A stretch of DNA of 64,000 nucleotides from Pomphorhynchus laevis. Lineage: Eukaryota; Acanthocephala; Palaeacanthocephala; Echinorhynchida; Pomphorhynchidae. The DNA lies in assembly GCA_012934845.2 (NCBI GenBank), contig WNNJ02003782.1, positions 1 through 64,000 of the forward strand, in the 5' to 3' direction. The translations under genes were made by a program, and so were the position numbers. Below, piece after piece: positions 46,655-57,368 of the stretch; the first letter of the stretch is position 1; each line of letters opens with the position of its first letter. Under the pieces are notes generated by a model. It ran no database searches. It was not told where the DNA came from and saw only the letters and a program-made list of their open reading frames with translations.

Positions 46655-48510
46655 ATGTGTACAAGTATTGACGTCGGAAGAACAAAGAACTTCGTAAAAT
46701 CCAGTTTTTCAGCACAAATGGATACGAATATGGAAGAAAAAGACGGTATTAATGTATTTACTGAGTCTAAATCAACGACAACGAAGGTTAGTGACGTTTC
46801 TTTGATTTACGGTGATGGGGAGGTACTTCCTCCCATTCCAAAACTCAAAAATTTGATAGTCATCAAGCTTAAGAAGCCGATGGAAAGGCATCTCTTATTT
46901 AATGTCTTCCTTAGGCCTTTCTGTAAAAAATTGACCAACAGGGTCATTTTCAATTCAGTCAAGCTGTACGAGACAGAGCTCAAGATCTCATTTGTCTCTG
47001 CTGATCTGGCAAAGGACTATATAGATCACTTTGAATCAGCCTTATCTGAATATGGTGCAATTCTTTCTAAACCCATTCTTGGCACTAAAAATATCGAATT
47101 TACCCTGTCACCTTGATGATACTGATATTAAACTACTAGAAAAATCCTATAAGGTTTCTAAATTCCGGTCTATTCTGGGTAAAGGGGGTAACCCAATACC
47201 CATTGGGTTCTGCTCTGCCCCACTGGAATACGGAGAAGTTCTGATTAACTCTAAATGTAACCCCTTTTTGGGCTTTAATCTTTGTTTTACACTTATTGGA
47301 AAAGATGAATATACCTATCCTCACTGCAGCCGGTGTCACAAATGGGGACACTGGGCATCCAGCTGCAGTGAGACACCTACATGTGGAGCGTGTGGTTCGT
47401 CCGACTGTGCGGCTCTACATACTGATCTTCGTTGTGAGGCCCCCACATCATGCTCCAATTGTGGGGGGTGCCATCCCGCCTGGAGCAGGAAATGTGCTCA
47501 AACGCCTCAGTCTAGCCAATGTCTACATTCGTCCAGGGGAAATTCACAAGAACCGTGACCTCCTGGATAGTATTATTGACAGCGGTTATGACATGATACT
47601 TGGGGATTTCAACGACAGAACTGGTCGTTGGATCAATGCAGCACTTCGCAGAGCTAGGAACGGTTATCTTATTCACAAACCCCCATCCCCTACCTTTCAT
47701 TGCACATCAACAAATTCTATCCTCGACATTTTACTGCTTCACTCGAGGTGGCTGTTAAAACCCCTCTGCACGGAGCAGTCGCGCCAGCAATTGTCCACCT
47801 CTCATGACCTAATTCGTTGGAGAATTGAGGAAGATATGTTGCTTCGCAGAAGGTTTCACTTTGATCCGATCAGAGTGGCCTTCTTTCAGGCGGCTATCCA
47901 ACTCTTTCCCCGAATAGGAAATGAGAGTCTGACCGAATTTAATACCTACCTCTTTTCGCAAGCTACCGCGATTCTATCGACTACCTATAAAGGTCGTATA
48001 TACAATCCCACTCCGACGAAACTCAAGGTCCTAGCAAAATTACAGAACCTCCCTAATCTCTCTGCTTCCGCCAAACAGGCCCTCTCGAATGAATACTGGA
48101 GCACTAGATACAGGTTCCAGCTGAGTAGGGATAGGACGAGTATCGCTCGCCTTAATCCTTCTCAGTCTTCCTTTTGGAAGATTTTCAAGAAGGAGAAGTT
48201 TGTTTGCTGGAAGGATAGAGCATTGAGTTGGATAGGGAATGTAGGCCTTGATAAAGTTTTGGAGGAGTCACTAGCCCTACACAACTATGGAGCCACTCAA
48301 TCACCTCAACCAATCCCGCCTTGGTGTAACTTCAGGAGTAGGGATCTATCTGTTACGGATATTCTTAACTCCTGGGGTCCACTCCCGGGCACCTCCAAAT
48401 CCGTCGTTCCACTTTCTTCTCGGGTCTGTCAGCTTTTGACAGCTGATCAGAGAAGAGAGGTGGCCGTAACAATGCTTTTAGCCTCCCCATCCGATGTAGT
48501 GGTGTATTAA
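46655..48510 (+). mobile_element. Zinc-knuckle LINE, plus copy with internal deletion
   Basis: ORF1 starts MCTSIDVGRTKNF and reads LKNLIVIKLKKPMERHLLFN; a frameshift near 47090 moves it to the frame with CSRCHKWGHWASSC and CSNCGGCHPAWSRKC. At about 47510 the sequence jumps into ORF2 (LANVYIRPGEIHKNRDLLDS, LGDFNDRTGRW), skipping about 800 bp present in the minus copy: the ORF1 tail and the first half of the endonuclease. The ORF2 part then runs uninterrupted for 330 codons (LIRWRIEEDMLLRRRFHF, SSFWKIFKKEKFVCWKDRAL) to VTMLLASPSDV, where it breaks off at a junction with minus-strand LINE sequence. Protein identity to the minus copy is high, by eye near 85-90%. Confidence 0.8.
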
Positions 48511-48541
48511 ATATTTCGCGTTTAAATATTTTGAATAGATT

Positions 48542-49506
48542 AATGGAGGCAGCAAGATATAAGATAGGAGAAAGTGGGGATCCTTGAGGCACACCCGTAA
48601 TAGGGTAGAACTGACGCGCATCAGGGTCGTCTTCATAGTAAAACCGCTCGGTATACAGTAATATCTCCACCCTGTTAACAATTCTCGCAGGCAACCCGAG
48701 GGACCTGAGAGAGGAGATAACAAAGGGAATGGAAATGCGGTAAAATGCAGCGGAAAAGTCAAGGAAAATAGCCACAACTAGGCGATGGCTATTCTCCCGA
48801 CAAAACTGTTTCACTTCATCTACTGCTGAATGAACCGAGCGACCTTTAACGAACCATGAAAACCAGGAGGGATCAAATTACGCCTACTTAAATGGTCGCG
48901 GATTCTACGCGCAAGCGCTTTTTCGAAGATGGAGATGAGGGAGTTTTGAATCGAAATAGGATGCAAATCTTTAGGACATGAAACCGGACTACGCTTTGGT
49001 AAAAAGATTCTACGATTAATATTGATGCCGGCTACATCGGATGGTGAGGATAAAAGCATTGTGACGGCCACTTCTTTTCTTTGATTGGTTGTCAAAAGCT
49101 GACAGACCCGAGAAGATAGTGGAGCGACGGATTTAGAGGTGCCCGGAAGTGGCCCCCAGTAGTTAAAGATATCTGTAACAGATAAGTCCATGCTTCTGAA
49201 GTCACCCCAAGGCGGGATTGGTTGGGGTGATTGAGTGGCTTCATAATTATGTAGGGATAGTGACTCCTTCAAAACATTATCAAGGCCTATACTACCAATC
49301 CAGCCTAAAGCTCTATCTTTCTAACAGACAAACTTCTCCTTCTTGAATATCTTCCAGAAGGAAGACTGAGAAGGGTTAAGATAAGCAATGATCGTATTAT
49401 CCCTGCTCAGCTGGAACCTATATCTAGTGCTCTAGTATTTATTCGAGAGGGCTTGCCTGGCGGAAATAGAGACATTGGGAAGGTGTAGAATTTTAGCCAG
49501 AACCTT
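48542..49506 (-). mobile_element. 965 bp duplicate of the LINE block at 43163-44127
   Basis: An ungapped, near-perfect copy of 43163-44127 (constant offset 5379; I counted three base differences). It covers the linker and fingers/palm part of ORF2, up to GVPQGSPLSPILYLAAS. It shares the same stop codons and the same frameshift at PPGFHG as the older block, so it derives from that copy or from the same defective parent. Outside it, similarity drops on the left (48514-48541 matches only loosely) and stops sharply at 49506 on the right. Confidence 0.9.
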
Positions 49507-49724
49507 TATTAACTCTTTCTACTTTATTCAGTCCATGTAAGGTATCACTTTAATCTATTTGAACAATGTACTTTGGAGTTACTCGATCATATTCTTACGA
49601 TTGATTTTTTTCATTTTACATAGAATATTATTACTTAATACAACATTGGTTAACGGCTAATGTGTCCAATATTAATAATGTTCATATATTAATTTGACTT
49701 ACAAAAATAAGAAAAAAAAGATTA

Positions 49725-51480
49725 TTGTGCGATTTGCATTTCAATGTCTACGATCAAATGTACCAGTGCATTGAGTTTGGACCGCGATGCTTTGAAACAT
49801 TGTGATATCGACATAGCCAGATCAATTCCAATTTTCGTGTGGAGCCACGCTATTACACTGGAAAATTCAGACCTGTGTTTCTCGCTAATCTTTGTCGCTA
49901 GCACACGTAGAGTTGTGTTTACTGCTCTGCCTTCACCACTCGTCGACGCGAACACTTGTGGGCAGAATAAGCTGTGGTCAACTTCTCGTATCCTTTCTTC
50001 GTATTTGCTTCGATTTCGTTACGCATGATATTCAAAGCACTCAGCCGACGATCGCGAAATATAGGATGGAGCTCGTTCGTTGAAAATGCATACGTCAAAA
50101 AACGTACGCTCCATCCCATCACCGAACTATCCGCTGACACGATATCAGGGCACGCGTCTGGTCTTCGAGTTGTCGCGTTAATTTCGAAACTTATTGCGTC
50201 AGGAACGCCAGATAGTCTTGACTCAGTGGCGACCTCAATACACACGTCTGTAAGTACCTTTGATACAAGATCGCGAACCTTGTGACGTTTGGTTAATAAA
50301 CCACCTCTCTTGCATGACAATACATGAACAGTGTTAAAATCCTTCCCGCATATACATTTCTTCGGTATCTTAGATGGGGACCAGCCGTACCTCACAGACA
50401 TTACTGTACGAAACGCTGTTGTAGTCAGATGAAGTCCGTAATCATCAAGTGACCGAGTGGTAAACCAATTGGATGCTCATTTTAGTGAGGCATATTATAG
50501 GAGACGACTTGTGTTCGGTCTGTCTATCTCAAGTGTCAAGCGAGCGAGTTTGTGCCGATTGAAGTTAGATGACCTTATTTGATCCGCTGCGTTCGATTGC
50601 AATTGTTCACGAATATAGAACGATTCTGTTGTATCGAACGGACTACACAATTGTTTTGAAGATTCATACTCATGTTGGGAGGCAACAACGGAATGTTTGA
50701 TTCCAAGTCCACCCGTATGAAGAGGAAATCAAAAACGGCCATATCCTCTTCCGTCAAGTTGTGGTCACAAACTTTACTAACAAAGTAGTTGATCGAGACA
50801 GCTAGCTTGGTGAACCAATCGATATCACATGTTGTTGTTCTCATGAGGTGTGCCCAACGACATTGTAATGCTCTGGTGAATGCAAAATATGTGGAGTGAG
50901 CGTCACTATCCGCTGCCATGCTCAGAGTGTATACTCAATCACACCAACCAGCCACCTTTAGTTTCACATCTTGTTCAACGTAAGACAACGTACCAACAGG
51001 CGTGCCAAGCATCATGATACTTTCACAATTGATTCAAATCTTTTCATGTTCAAAGAGGATTTTTGACATACCCATATACTTGCGATGTGTAAGCAACTTG
51101 GATTTTTCCGGGTTTATTTATAGCCATATTGAGGTTCGATTTCTACAAGTATGTCCCACACTTTCTTCAATTCTTCGACGGGTCCAACAAAATTCCTATC
51201 GTCAGCATACCATCTCTGTATCGTTTTTGATGTTTCCCTGTATACGCTGTATTAACGGTATGGATAACGCAGCAAAAGCTGCCATGGCTAACGGGTCGCC
51301 CTGGGTGAGGCCTTCATTAGCATCAATGATACCCTCTTCAGTTGCCATCAAGGTAGTGTCAGCATACGTATTTCGTAGGACTTGGGATAAGGTGGGGCAA
51401 ACAAATGATAGGCTAGCTAACGCAACTTGGCGACTCGCTTTGTTAAAATCATTTTGGCGTCAACCGTCAAAATTCCGAGA
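49725..51480 (-). mobile_element. TQGDPLAM-type retroelement (copy C)
   Basis: Read from 51480 downward on the minus strand: the RT box NEGLTQGDPLAMAAFAALSI (about 51310), a degraded YADD region, a GTPVG box near 50995, the block 50919-50575 (HSTYFAFTRALQCRWAHLMR), RYGWSPSKIPKKCICGKDF, VHVLSCKRGG, RHKVRDLV (50401-50290), then RRPDACPDIV (a PD-(D/E)XK-like motif near 50150), a KKGYEKLTTAYSAH segment, and the end block IAWLHTKIGIDLAMS, QCFKASRSK (about 49830). The gene order equals copies A and B. It is the best preserved of the three but is still broken in several places. All three copies lie on the minus strand. Confidence 0.7.
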
Positions 51481-51502
51481 TTGATTAAGCAACTTAATAT
51501 TA

Positions 51503-51628
51503 CAAATAGTTGATAATGATCCGTTATTGATAAATAATTATTGGAGCTGTATCAACAAAGGGGGGAATTTTATTTGATATTTCGCTAACCTCTATTAACA
51601 TCTTCAGAAAATTACTGAAGGTAATTTT
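51503..51628. mobile_element. Palindromic MITE (copy 3), left half
   Basis: AGTTGATAATGATCC, TTATTGGAGCTGTATCAACA, GATATTTCGCTAACCTCT and CATCTTCAGAAAATTAC, then TGAAG and GTAATTTT. It is the left arm and loop of the MITE, cut at the loop by the LINE that follows. Confidence 0.9.
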
Positions 51629-51719
51629 ATTATTATTATTCCAATACATACCAAAGCCAAAAGGCTATTCAGGCAGAATCCAAAAAAATAAAACAAAAGC
51701 AAATGGTCAGTCAACGTAG

Positions 51720-54694
51720 CTAATTAGGGTATTCCAGTGGTAGTGTTAAATGGCGGCATTGTTCATGTATCCATTTGAAGCATCGTGATTTAAACGTTCT
51801 CAAACTGGGGGCTGCAACGACTTCCTCAGGCAACGAATTCCACATGTTAATTCCTCTCCTTGAGAGTCTATACACTTTTGGTAATCTGCCAAATCTAAAT
51901 TTATACAAGACTCTGCTATGTCCCCGCAACTGATCTACCCGCCTAGTGATTACATCAGTGGGATAACCTACCACATCATTCGACATATGCCATAGACATA
52001 GCATTTCCAAGGATATGAACCTCTCACGTACCGACAACATCCCAATACGACTTAGACGTACATAATAGTCAATACCACTTAAGCCAATACAGAGCCTCGA
52101 TCCGCGCCTAAGAATAGACTCCAGGTCTAATAGTTCTTGCATAGTGACAGGGAAACACGCCCGAATGCAGTACTCTAAGTGTGGCCTGACGATGGAGATG
52201 AATAACCTCTTGAACATGTGACAGCTTAACCTGAGGAATGCATTTTTAATACAATATAACGCCCTAGTAGCTTTACCTAGAAAGAAGTCGGTGTTCAACT
52301 TTGTTTTCAAGGATCTATGGATAATAATCCCTAAATCCTTATAATGAGACACTTCCTTTAAGACCATATCTCCAATAAAGTACCTTAGAGTTTCAACAGG
52401 GTGACCTAGTTGCATGAGGACATATTTATCAACATTCAACCGTAGTCTGGTAGAATCGCACCACTTGATCAGGGAGTTTAGATCATTTTGTAACGATACT
52501 CGATCAGCAGGACTTCTAATGATCGACCAAATCTTTAGATCGTCTGCAAACGCTAGATGAGAGCATGATAAGCGGAGTAGCAGATCATTAATGAAGATTA
52601 TAAAGAGCAGTGGGCCAAGAACTGATCCCTGCGGTACGCCAGAATTAATATTTACCGAATAAGAAAACACACCCCCACACAAACTCGGAAAGACCTATTC
52701 GATAGAAATTCCCTGGCCCACTCACAAATATATGAATGAAGTCCATAGTAATACAGTAAAGACACTATGCCGTCGTGTGGTACCCTATCAAAAGCTTTCG
52801 AAAAATCAAGGAATACTGTATGAACCTGAAACCCAGCCCCCAGAGCATCAGCCCATTTTTTACGCGCAGTTAGTAGGTTAGTAAGGCATAAACGTCCGAT
52901 CCTAAAACCATGTTGAGGTTCAACCAATATGTGATTACGATCCAAATGATCCCTGATTCTACTAGCAATGATTATTTCTAAAAGTTTGCAGAATACGCTA
53001 GTCAAGCTAATGGGCCGAAAGTTCGCGAAAAAGCTAGCAGGATGCTTTTTGGGAATAGGCACCACAATTGCACACTTCCAACTGTCAGGAATCCAAGATG
53101 TGTCTAAGCTGTATCTGAAGAACATAGTTAAATCATTGCTCAGTTCGTTCGCTAGGGATTTGACGAGGAAGGGGGCAATATTGTCTGGTTCCTGAGATGT
53201 AAACGAATCGAGCTTCATAACCTCGTTCAACACCTCATCCACTCTAAGTGGACGAACACAACACCGATGAGCAACCGGAACATACTTCCAACTAAAGTCA
53301 TGCAGTTTGTTAGAGGTCAAAGCCTGTACCAAGAAGCCATCAGCTAAATGTTGGGCGATTAGAGACGGATCGGTCAAAGTTTCAGTTGGCGTTTGTATTG
53401 AGATAATTGTGGCGACAAGTGTTCTGTTGTTTCTTACATAAGACCAAAACCTCCTAGGATTCAAAGATGCATCCCTGGCGATACTATCTTCGTACGAATA
53501 GCGTTTCTGAAATTTTAGCCGATTGCATAAGTTCCGAGAGTCGATGTAGGCACGTTTTGAAGCAGGAGAACGCCTAAATTCGCGCAACAATTTGTTGCGG
53601 GATCTTATAGCATCAAGAAGCTCTCTGTCGAACCAAAGAGGTCGTCCATGCTTGAACTTGCAGGCACGTAGCGGAGCAAAGATATCAGAAATTCGCATCA
53701 ATTCATCATGGAGCAGATCAAAGACTACAGGAACCTCCAAACCGAAGTGGATACGAAGACTATCACAGATACCTTTTGGGAAGCTTGCAGCTAGTTGACT
53801 AGCATCAACACCTACCCAACAACGTTTTTAAAAATTAGAGTTTTGTGAGGCGCTGTTGAACAGCGACAGTCGCATAGAGAGTACACAGTGTTCGCTATTG
53901 CCAATTGGTGCGTCATAACGAACACCTGAAACGTCACCCAAACACTTAGTAAAGACCAAATCGAGTATAGAAGGCGTCCCTGTCGCACAAGTAGGTTTTT
54001 TAATATGTTGAACTAGTAGCATCTCAAGTAACAGAAAGTCACTCAGTACTTTCCCAATTCCGTGAATTAGTCGTGAATGACTATTTTTCCAGTCTATTTG
54101 GGGGATATTGAAGTCACCCAGGAGCAAAATCAGAGGATACGAAGATAAACTCAGCAAATGTGATTTAAGAGAGTCAAATCTTAATTCATAGGACGGAGAA
54201 CGGTAAAGGACGCAGAATCGGGATCGTTGACCATTTCCCAGTGTAAAAGCAAGACCTTCAAAGGAATAATCAATATCGTCGCGAAAAGCCGAGATATTCG
54301 ATACCAGGAGACTATTTCGCACATAGGCGGCTACCCCACCTCCACGTTTACCACATGAGCGATCCAAACGTATTAGAAAATAGTTAGGGATGGCAACACA
54401 GTCATCCGAAATGTCAGAATGTAGCCATGTTTCGGTTATACAAAATACATCAAAACGTTTCGAAGCAACTATGAATTTAATTTCCGAGAACTGAGCCAGG
54501 AGACTACGAACATTTGAATAACCGACAAAAATGTTCGTATAATGGGAAAATTTGACACGCTCGGTGACACTATCGAAGTCTACTAGTTTTCCTACACACG
54601 AACCATCACTACTAAAGAGGTCTGACTCTACAGAAGTAAGGGATGCCACCGGACAGTCGGACGCCACTTGACCACCCGAAAATTCCGGACACAT
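51720..54694 (-). pseudogene. LINE ORF2 (APE endonuclease, reverse transcriptase)
   Basis: It starts MCPEFSGGQVASDCP. Endonuclease boxes: YSNVRSLLAQFSEIKFIV, CITETWLHSDIS, LLGDFNIPQIDW, SILDLVFTK, IGNSEHCVLS (usual SDH reads SEH). A TAA at 53828-53830 splits endonuclease from RT in the same frame. RT boxes: VVPIPKKHPASFFANFRPIS, QHGFRIGRLCLTNLL, VFLDFSKAFDRVPHDG; a one-base frameshift in a G run near 52670; then SGVPQGSVLGPLLFIIFIND and HLAFADDLKIW. The C-terminus has RGHSRVLYKFRFGRLPKVYR and INMWNSLPEEVVAAPS. The domain set is complete; the copy is disabled by two lesions. Confidence 0.88.
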
Positions 54695-56137
54695 AGGTTG
54701 CCCTCACCACTTTCCAGCCGTCGATGCAGCTCGTTGAAAGCCTCGTGTCTTCTCAAACGATCTGCAGGAGATAAATCACGGAGTATATGAAAATCAGAGC
54801 GCGATAATCTAAATGCATGCTTGAGTAGGAAGTCAACATGATCTTTTGAGTCTAGAACAACTTTTAAAAGTCTAGGTCTATCTGAAAGTTTCTTGCCTAG
54901 ACGAAAAACTCTTCGAACTTTAAGACACTTCGCAACATCCACATCGCTCTGGAAAAATCTTAGAAAACACTGCGCGAAGATGCACAATATCGTCATCCAG
55001 TCTACTTTGGGGATTGTTACTGAGAGATTCTTCAACACCGCTCACGATAACGTTTAACTCTCTTCTGGAGTTAAATTGTCTAGAGCTAAATTGTTTAGGG
55101 CTAGCAGACAGAACTAATGAAGAATGAGTCTCAGGGGTAATCGATGGCCGTCGATGATTTGGAGGAATCACTGCATGTTGTTTATTATTTGGAAGGCTAA
55201 CTATTTGTCGTAGATTATCTATAGGCCTAACTATAATCTGACTAGCCTTTGCCAGATCCTTAAGGCTCTCAATTAACTGGGCTACTAGAGGAGCAACACA
55301 TAAACTGCAGCGGGGATGCAGTAGCTGCGGGTAAGCACAAGGACGCTCACTACAATCACTACCTAGAGGACAGTTTTGAGAACAATCACTGCCCGAGGAA
55401 GTGTTAACAGGAGTTGACAAATCAACATTCGCATGCTTGAGGGCGGAACATTTGTCATCTACATCAAGACCGACGCTGCTCGAGTTCAATATATGGGGAT
55501 GAACAATGGAATCCAAAACAGGAAGTTGTTTGAAGGAGTAATCCATCACATTAGTCTCATGCAATGCATCCCTAACGAAGCATTGAGTTGAATTGTTATT
55601 GAAGGGTATGATTGAACAATCGTTTAGTTTTAACTTCGACTGCTGCGTGAGAGAATGATTGAGTACATGAATAGCATTATTGGTTCCTATCTCAGATGAT
55701 TTTGGAGTGGCCGAAACATCATCAATCCCTGACGACGAGCTGCTTGACTGTCTGAACGCTTCTGAACTCCGTTCTGGTTCGTTAATACTATGATCTTCCC
55801 TATCATTGTGACTGTTTGAATCTGCGTTCCTCTTTAAAGCATTTATTGATACTTGCTCGTCACAATGGCCCTTGAACAACAAGGAGAACAATTCGGAGGC
55901 ACAGAACCCACAAACAAAATCCCTAGACAGTAGCGATTTCGTCAGACAGGATGGAACGTTGACAGTTGTCCATATGTCGCATCCAGATCTGCTGCATGAG
56001 ACCTCGCGTTGCTGATACCCAGAGGAGGGGCTTGCTAATTTTGGTACAGTCTGATTGCGAGTACCGTTAATCTGCTGACTTGCTAAACATTTTTTCGTTT
56101 CTGTCTTCTTTGTTCTTGCCATCGATTGTTGTGTCAA
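54628..56137 (-). pseudogene. LINE ORF1, PHD-like zinc finger and RRM-like protein
   Basis: The frame starts MTQQSMARTKKTETKKCLAS. A zinc-binding module follows: VSCSRSGCDIWTTVNVPSCL, then SRDFVCGFCASEL (CX4C-DxW ... CX2C), reminiscent of half a PHD finger. A long Ser/Asn-rich linker with LRQIVSLPNNKQ follows, then ELNVIVSGVEESLSN and, after a frameshift near 54955, KCLKVRRVFRLGKKLSDRPR, LLKVVLDSKDHVDFLL, and RNFRVVKWRPTVRW. The last part looks like the RNA-binding domain of LINE ORF1. It overlaps ORF2 by 67 bp. Confidence 0.8.
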
Positions 56138-56461
56138 CTCGCTTCCCTCGTTGTAATCGAATAATTGTGTGTTTAAGCTTGTGTGTTCGTTGGGCGTGCT
56201 TGTAAGTAGTTGTGTATTGTAAGTAGTAGTTGATTTTAAACAAGGTAATTTAATTATCGATACGGTCGCGAACTTATTGTATTTACTTTAGATTGTATGC
56301 TATTTATTGTAAGTAACTTTAATCAACAATTTAAATCTAGTCAAATAGATTTAAATTTAAAATTAATCAACAATTTAAATCTAGTCAAATAGATTTAAAT
56401 ATAAAATTAATCAACAATTTAAATCTAGTAATTTAGTAATCTTTAATTACTAAATTATTTA

Positions 56462-56545
56462 GTAATTTTCTGAAGATGCTAACAGAGGTTAACGAAATAT
56501 CAAATAAAATTGCCCCCTTTTGTTGATCCAGCTCCAATAATTCTT
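56462..56545. mobile_element. Palindromic MITE (copy 3), right half
   Basis: GTAATTTTCTGAAGATG, AGAGGTTAACGAAATATCAA and TGTTGATCCAGCTCCAATAA: the inverted partner of the half at 51503-51628. Joined without the LINE and one GTAATTTT, the halves form a complete palindrome with loop TGAAG. Confidence 0.9.
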
Positions 56546-56859
56546 TAACTTAATATTAAATAAAATTAAATATTGAAAAATGATATGAATAATACTAGAT
56601 CAAATCTTGCGGAATTTGTTTAAGCATTCCTACTCTATATCTAACATTGATGTGATCAGGAGATCATATAATCGATGCTAGTGATCCTTTGATGGATTAT
56701 TTCATTTGCTAATTACTCTAGATCATACAATGTGATTTCGCGGCAGAAACTAGCTACGTTATCATTCCTTCATTAATTCCAACTCCATACACATTGACTC
56801 ACAGCAGGCCATATTTTAGCCTGACATATTGGTATTGTTTCGTCCGCTACCTCTGTACA

Positions 56860-57170
56860 ATGGTACACCCATACTTATCAGAAGACTATGTACTGCCGTA
56901 TTTTCCTTTTGAACCCTATTTGGGGTAATGATTAGTTAAATACCACATTTTTCGGTTCTCAAATTTTTCATAACTTAAGGTATTAGTAAGATACATACGC
57001 GCTTATTCGGCTTTCAACGAGGATATTCATATTTCGAGATATTTAATTTTTACTTTTTTAGCAAAAAAATAAAAAATAAAAATATTTAGTGAATATTACG
57101 ACCTGAAACGTCAAATACCTAATTAATAGACAATTGTTCATGGTATATAAAATGTATATTAAGTAAAAGC
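56860..57170. mobile_element. Large palindromic element, outer left arm
   Basis: The stretch from GTCAAATACC-type words through TTTTTCGGTTCTCAAATTTT, CGAGATATTTAATTTTTA, ATTACGACCTGAAACGTC and AATTAATAGACAATTGTTCA is the reverse complement, with about 85-90% identity by eye, of 62640-62900. Similarity weakens further out toward 56860 and 62940. It is interrupted at about 57170 by the LINE. Confidence 0.85.
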
Positions 57171-57368
57171 TAACAAAAGAATTTATGATGTATTGTAAGT
57201 ACTTTAGACCTTAAAAAAGTTTGAGATCTAAAGTAAATACAATTTCTGATGATGATTAAAAAAGTTTGAGATCTAAAGATCCTTAAAAAAGTTTGAGATC
57301 TAAAGTAAATACAATCTAAAGTAAATACAATAAAATAACATACAATAGATCATTAGCAGACCACAATT

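Larger units (their letters stand above)
51629..56461 (-). mobile_element. CR1/L2-like LINE inserted in the MITE loop
   Basis: About 4.8 kb, minus strand, flanked by the 8 bp duplication GTAATTTT (51621-51628 and 56462-56469). 5' UTR about 56460-56138 with tandem words (ATTTAAATCTAGTCAAATAG twice), ORF1 56137-54628, overlapping ORF2 54694-51720, and a 3' UTR with the hairpin AGCCTTTTGGCT and an AATAATAATAA tail. Full length with a clear target duplication, so young, though ORF1 has one frameshift and ORF2 has one stop and one frameshift. It is a distinct subfamily from the LINE at 57-61 kb (endonuclease identity by eye about half). Confidence 0.92.

Noticed and set aside
51002-51484. 160-codon plus-strand frame as a gene
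   Set aside because: It is the antisense shadow of the reverse transcriptase region with the TQGDPLAM box on the minus strand.
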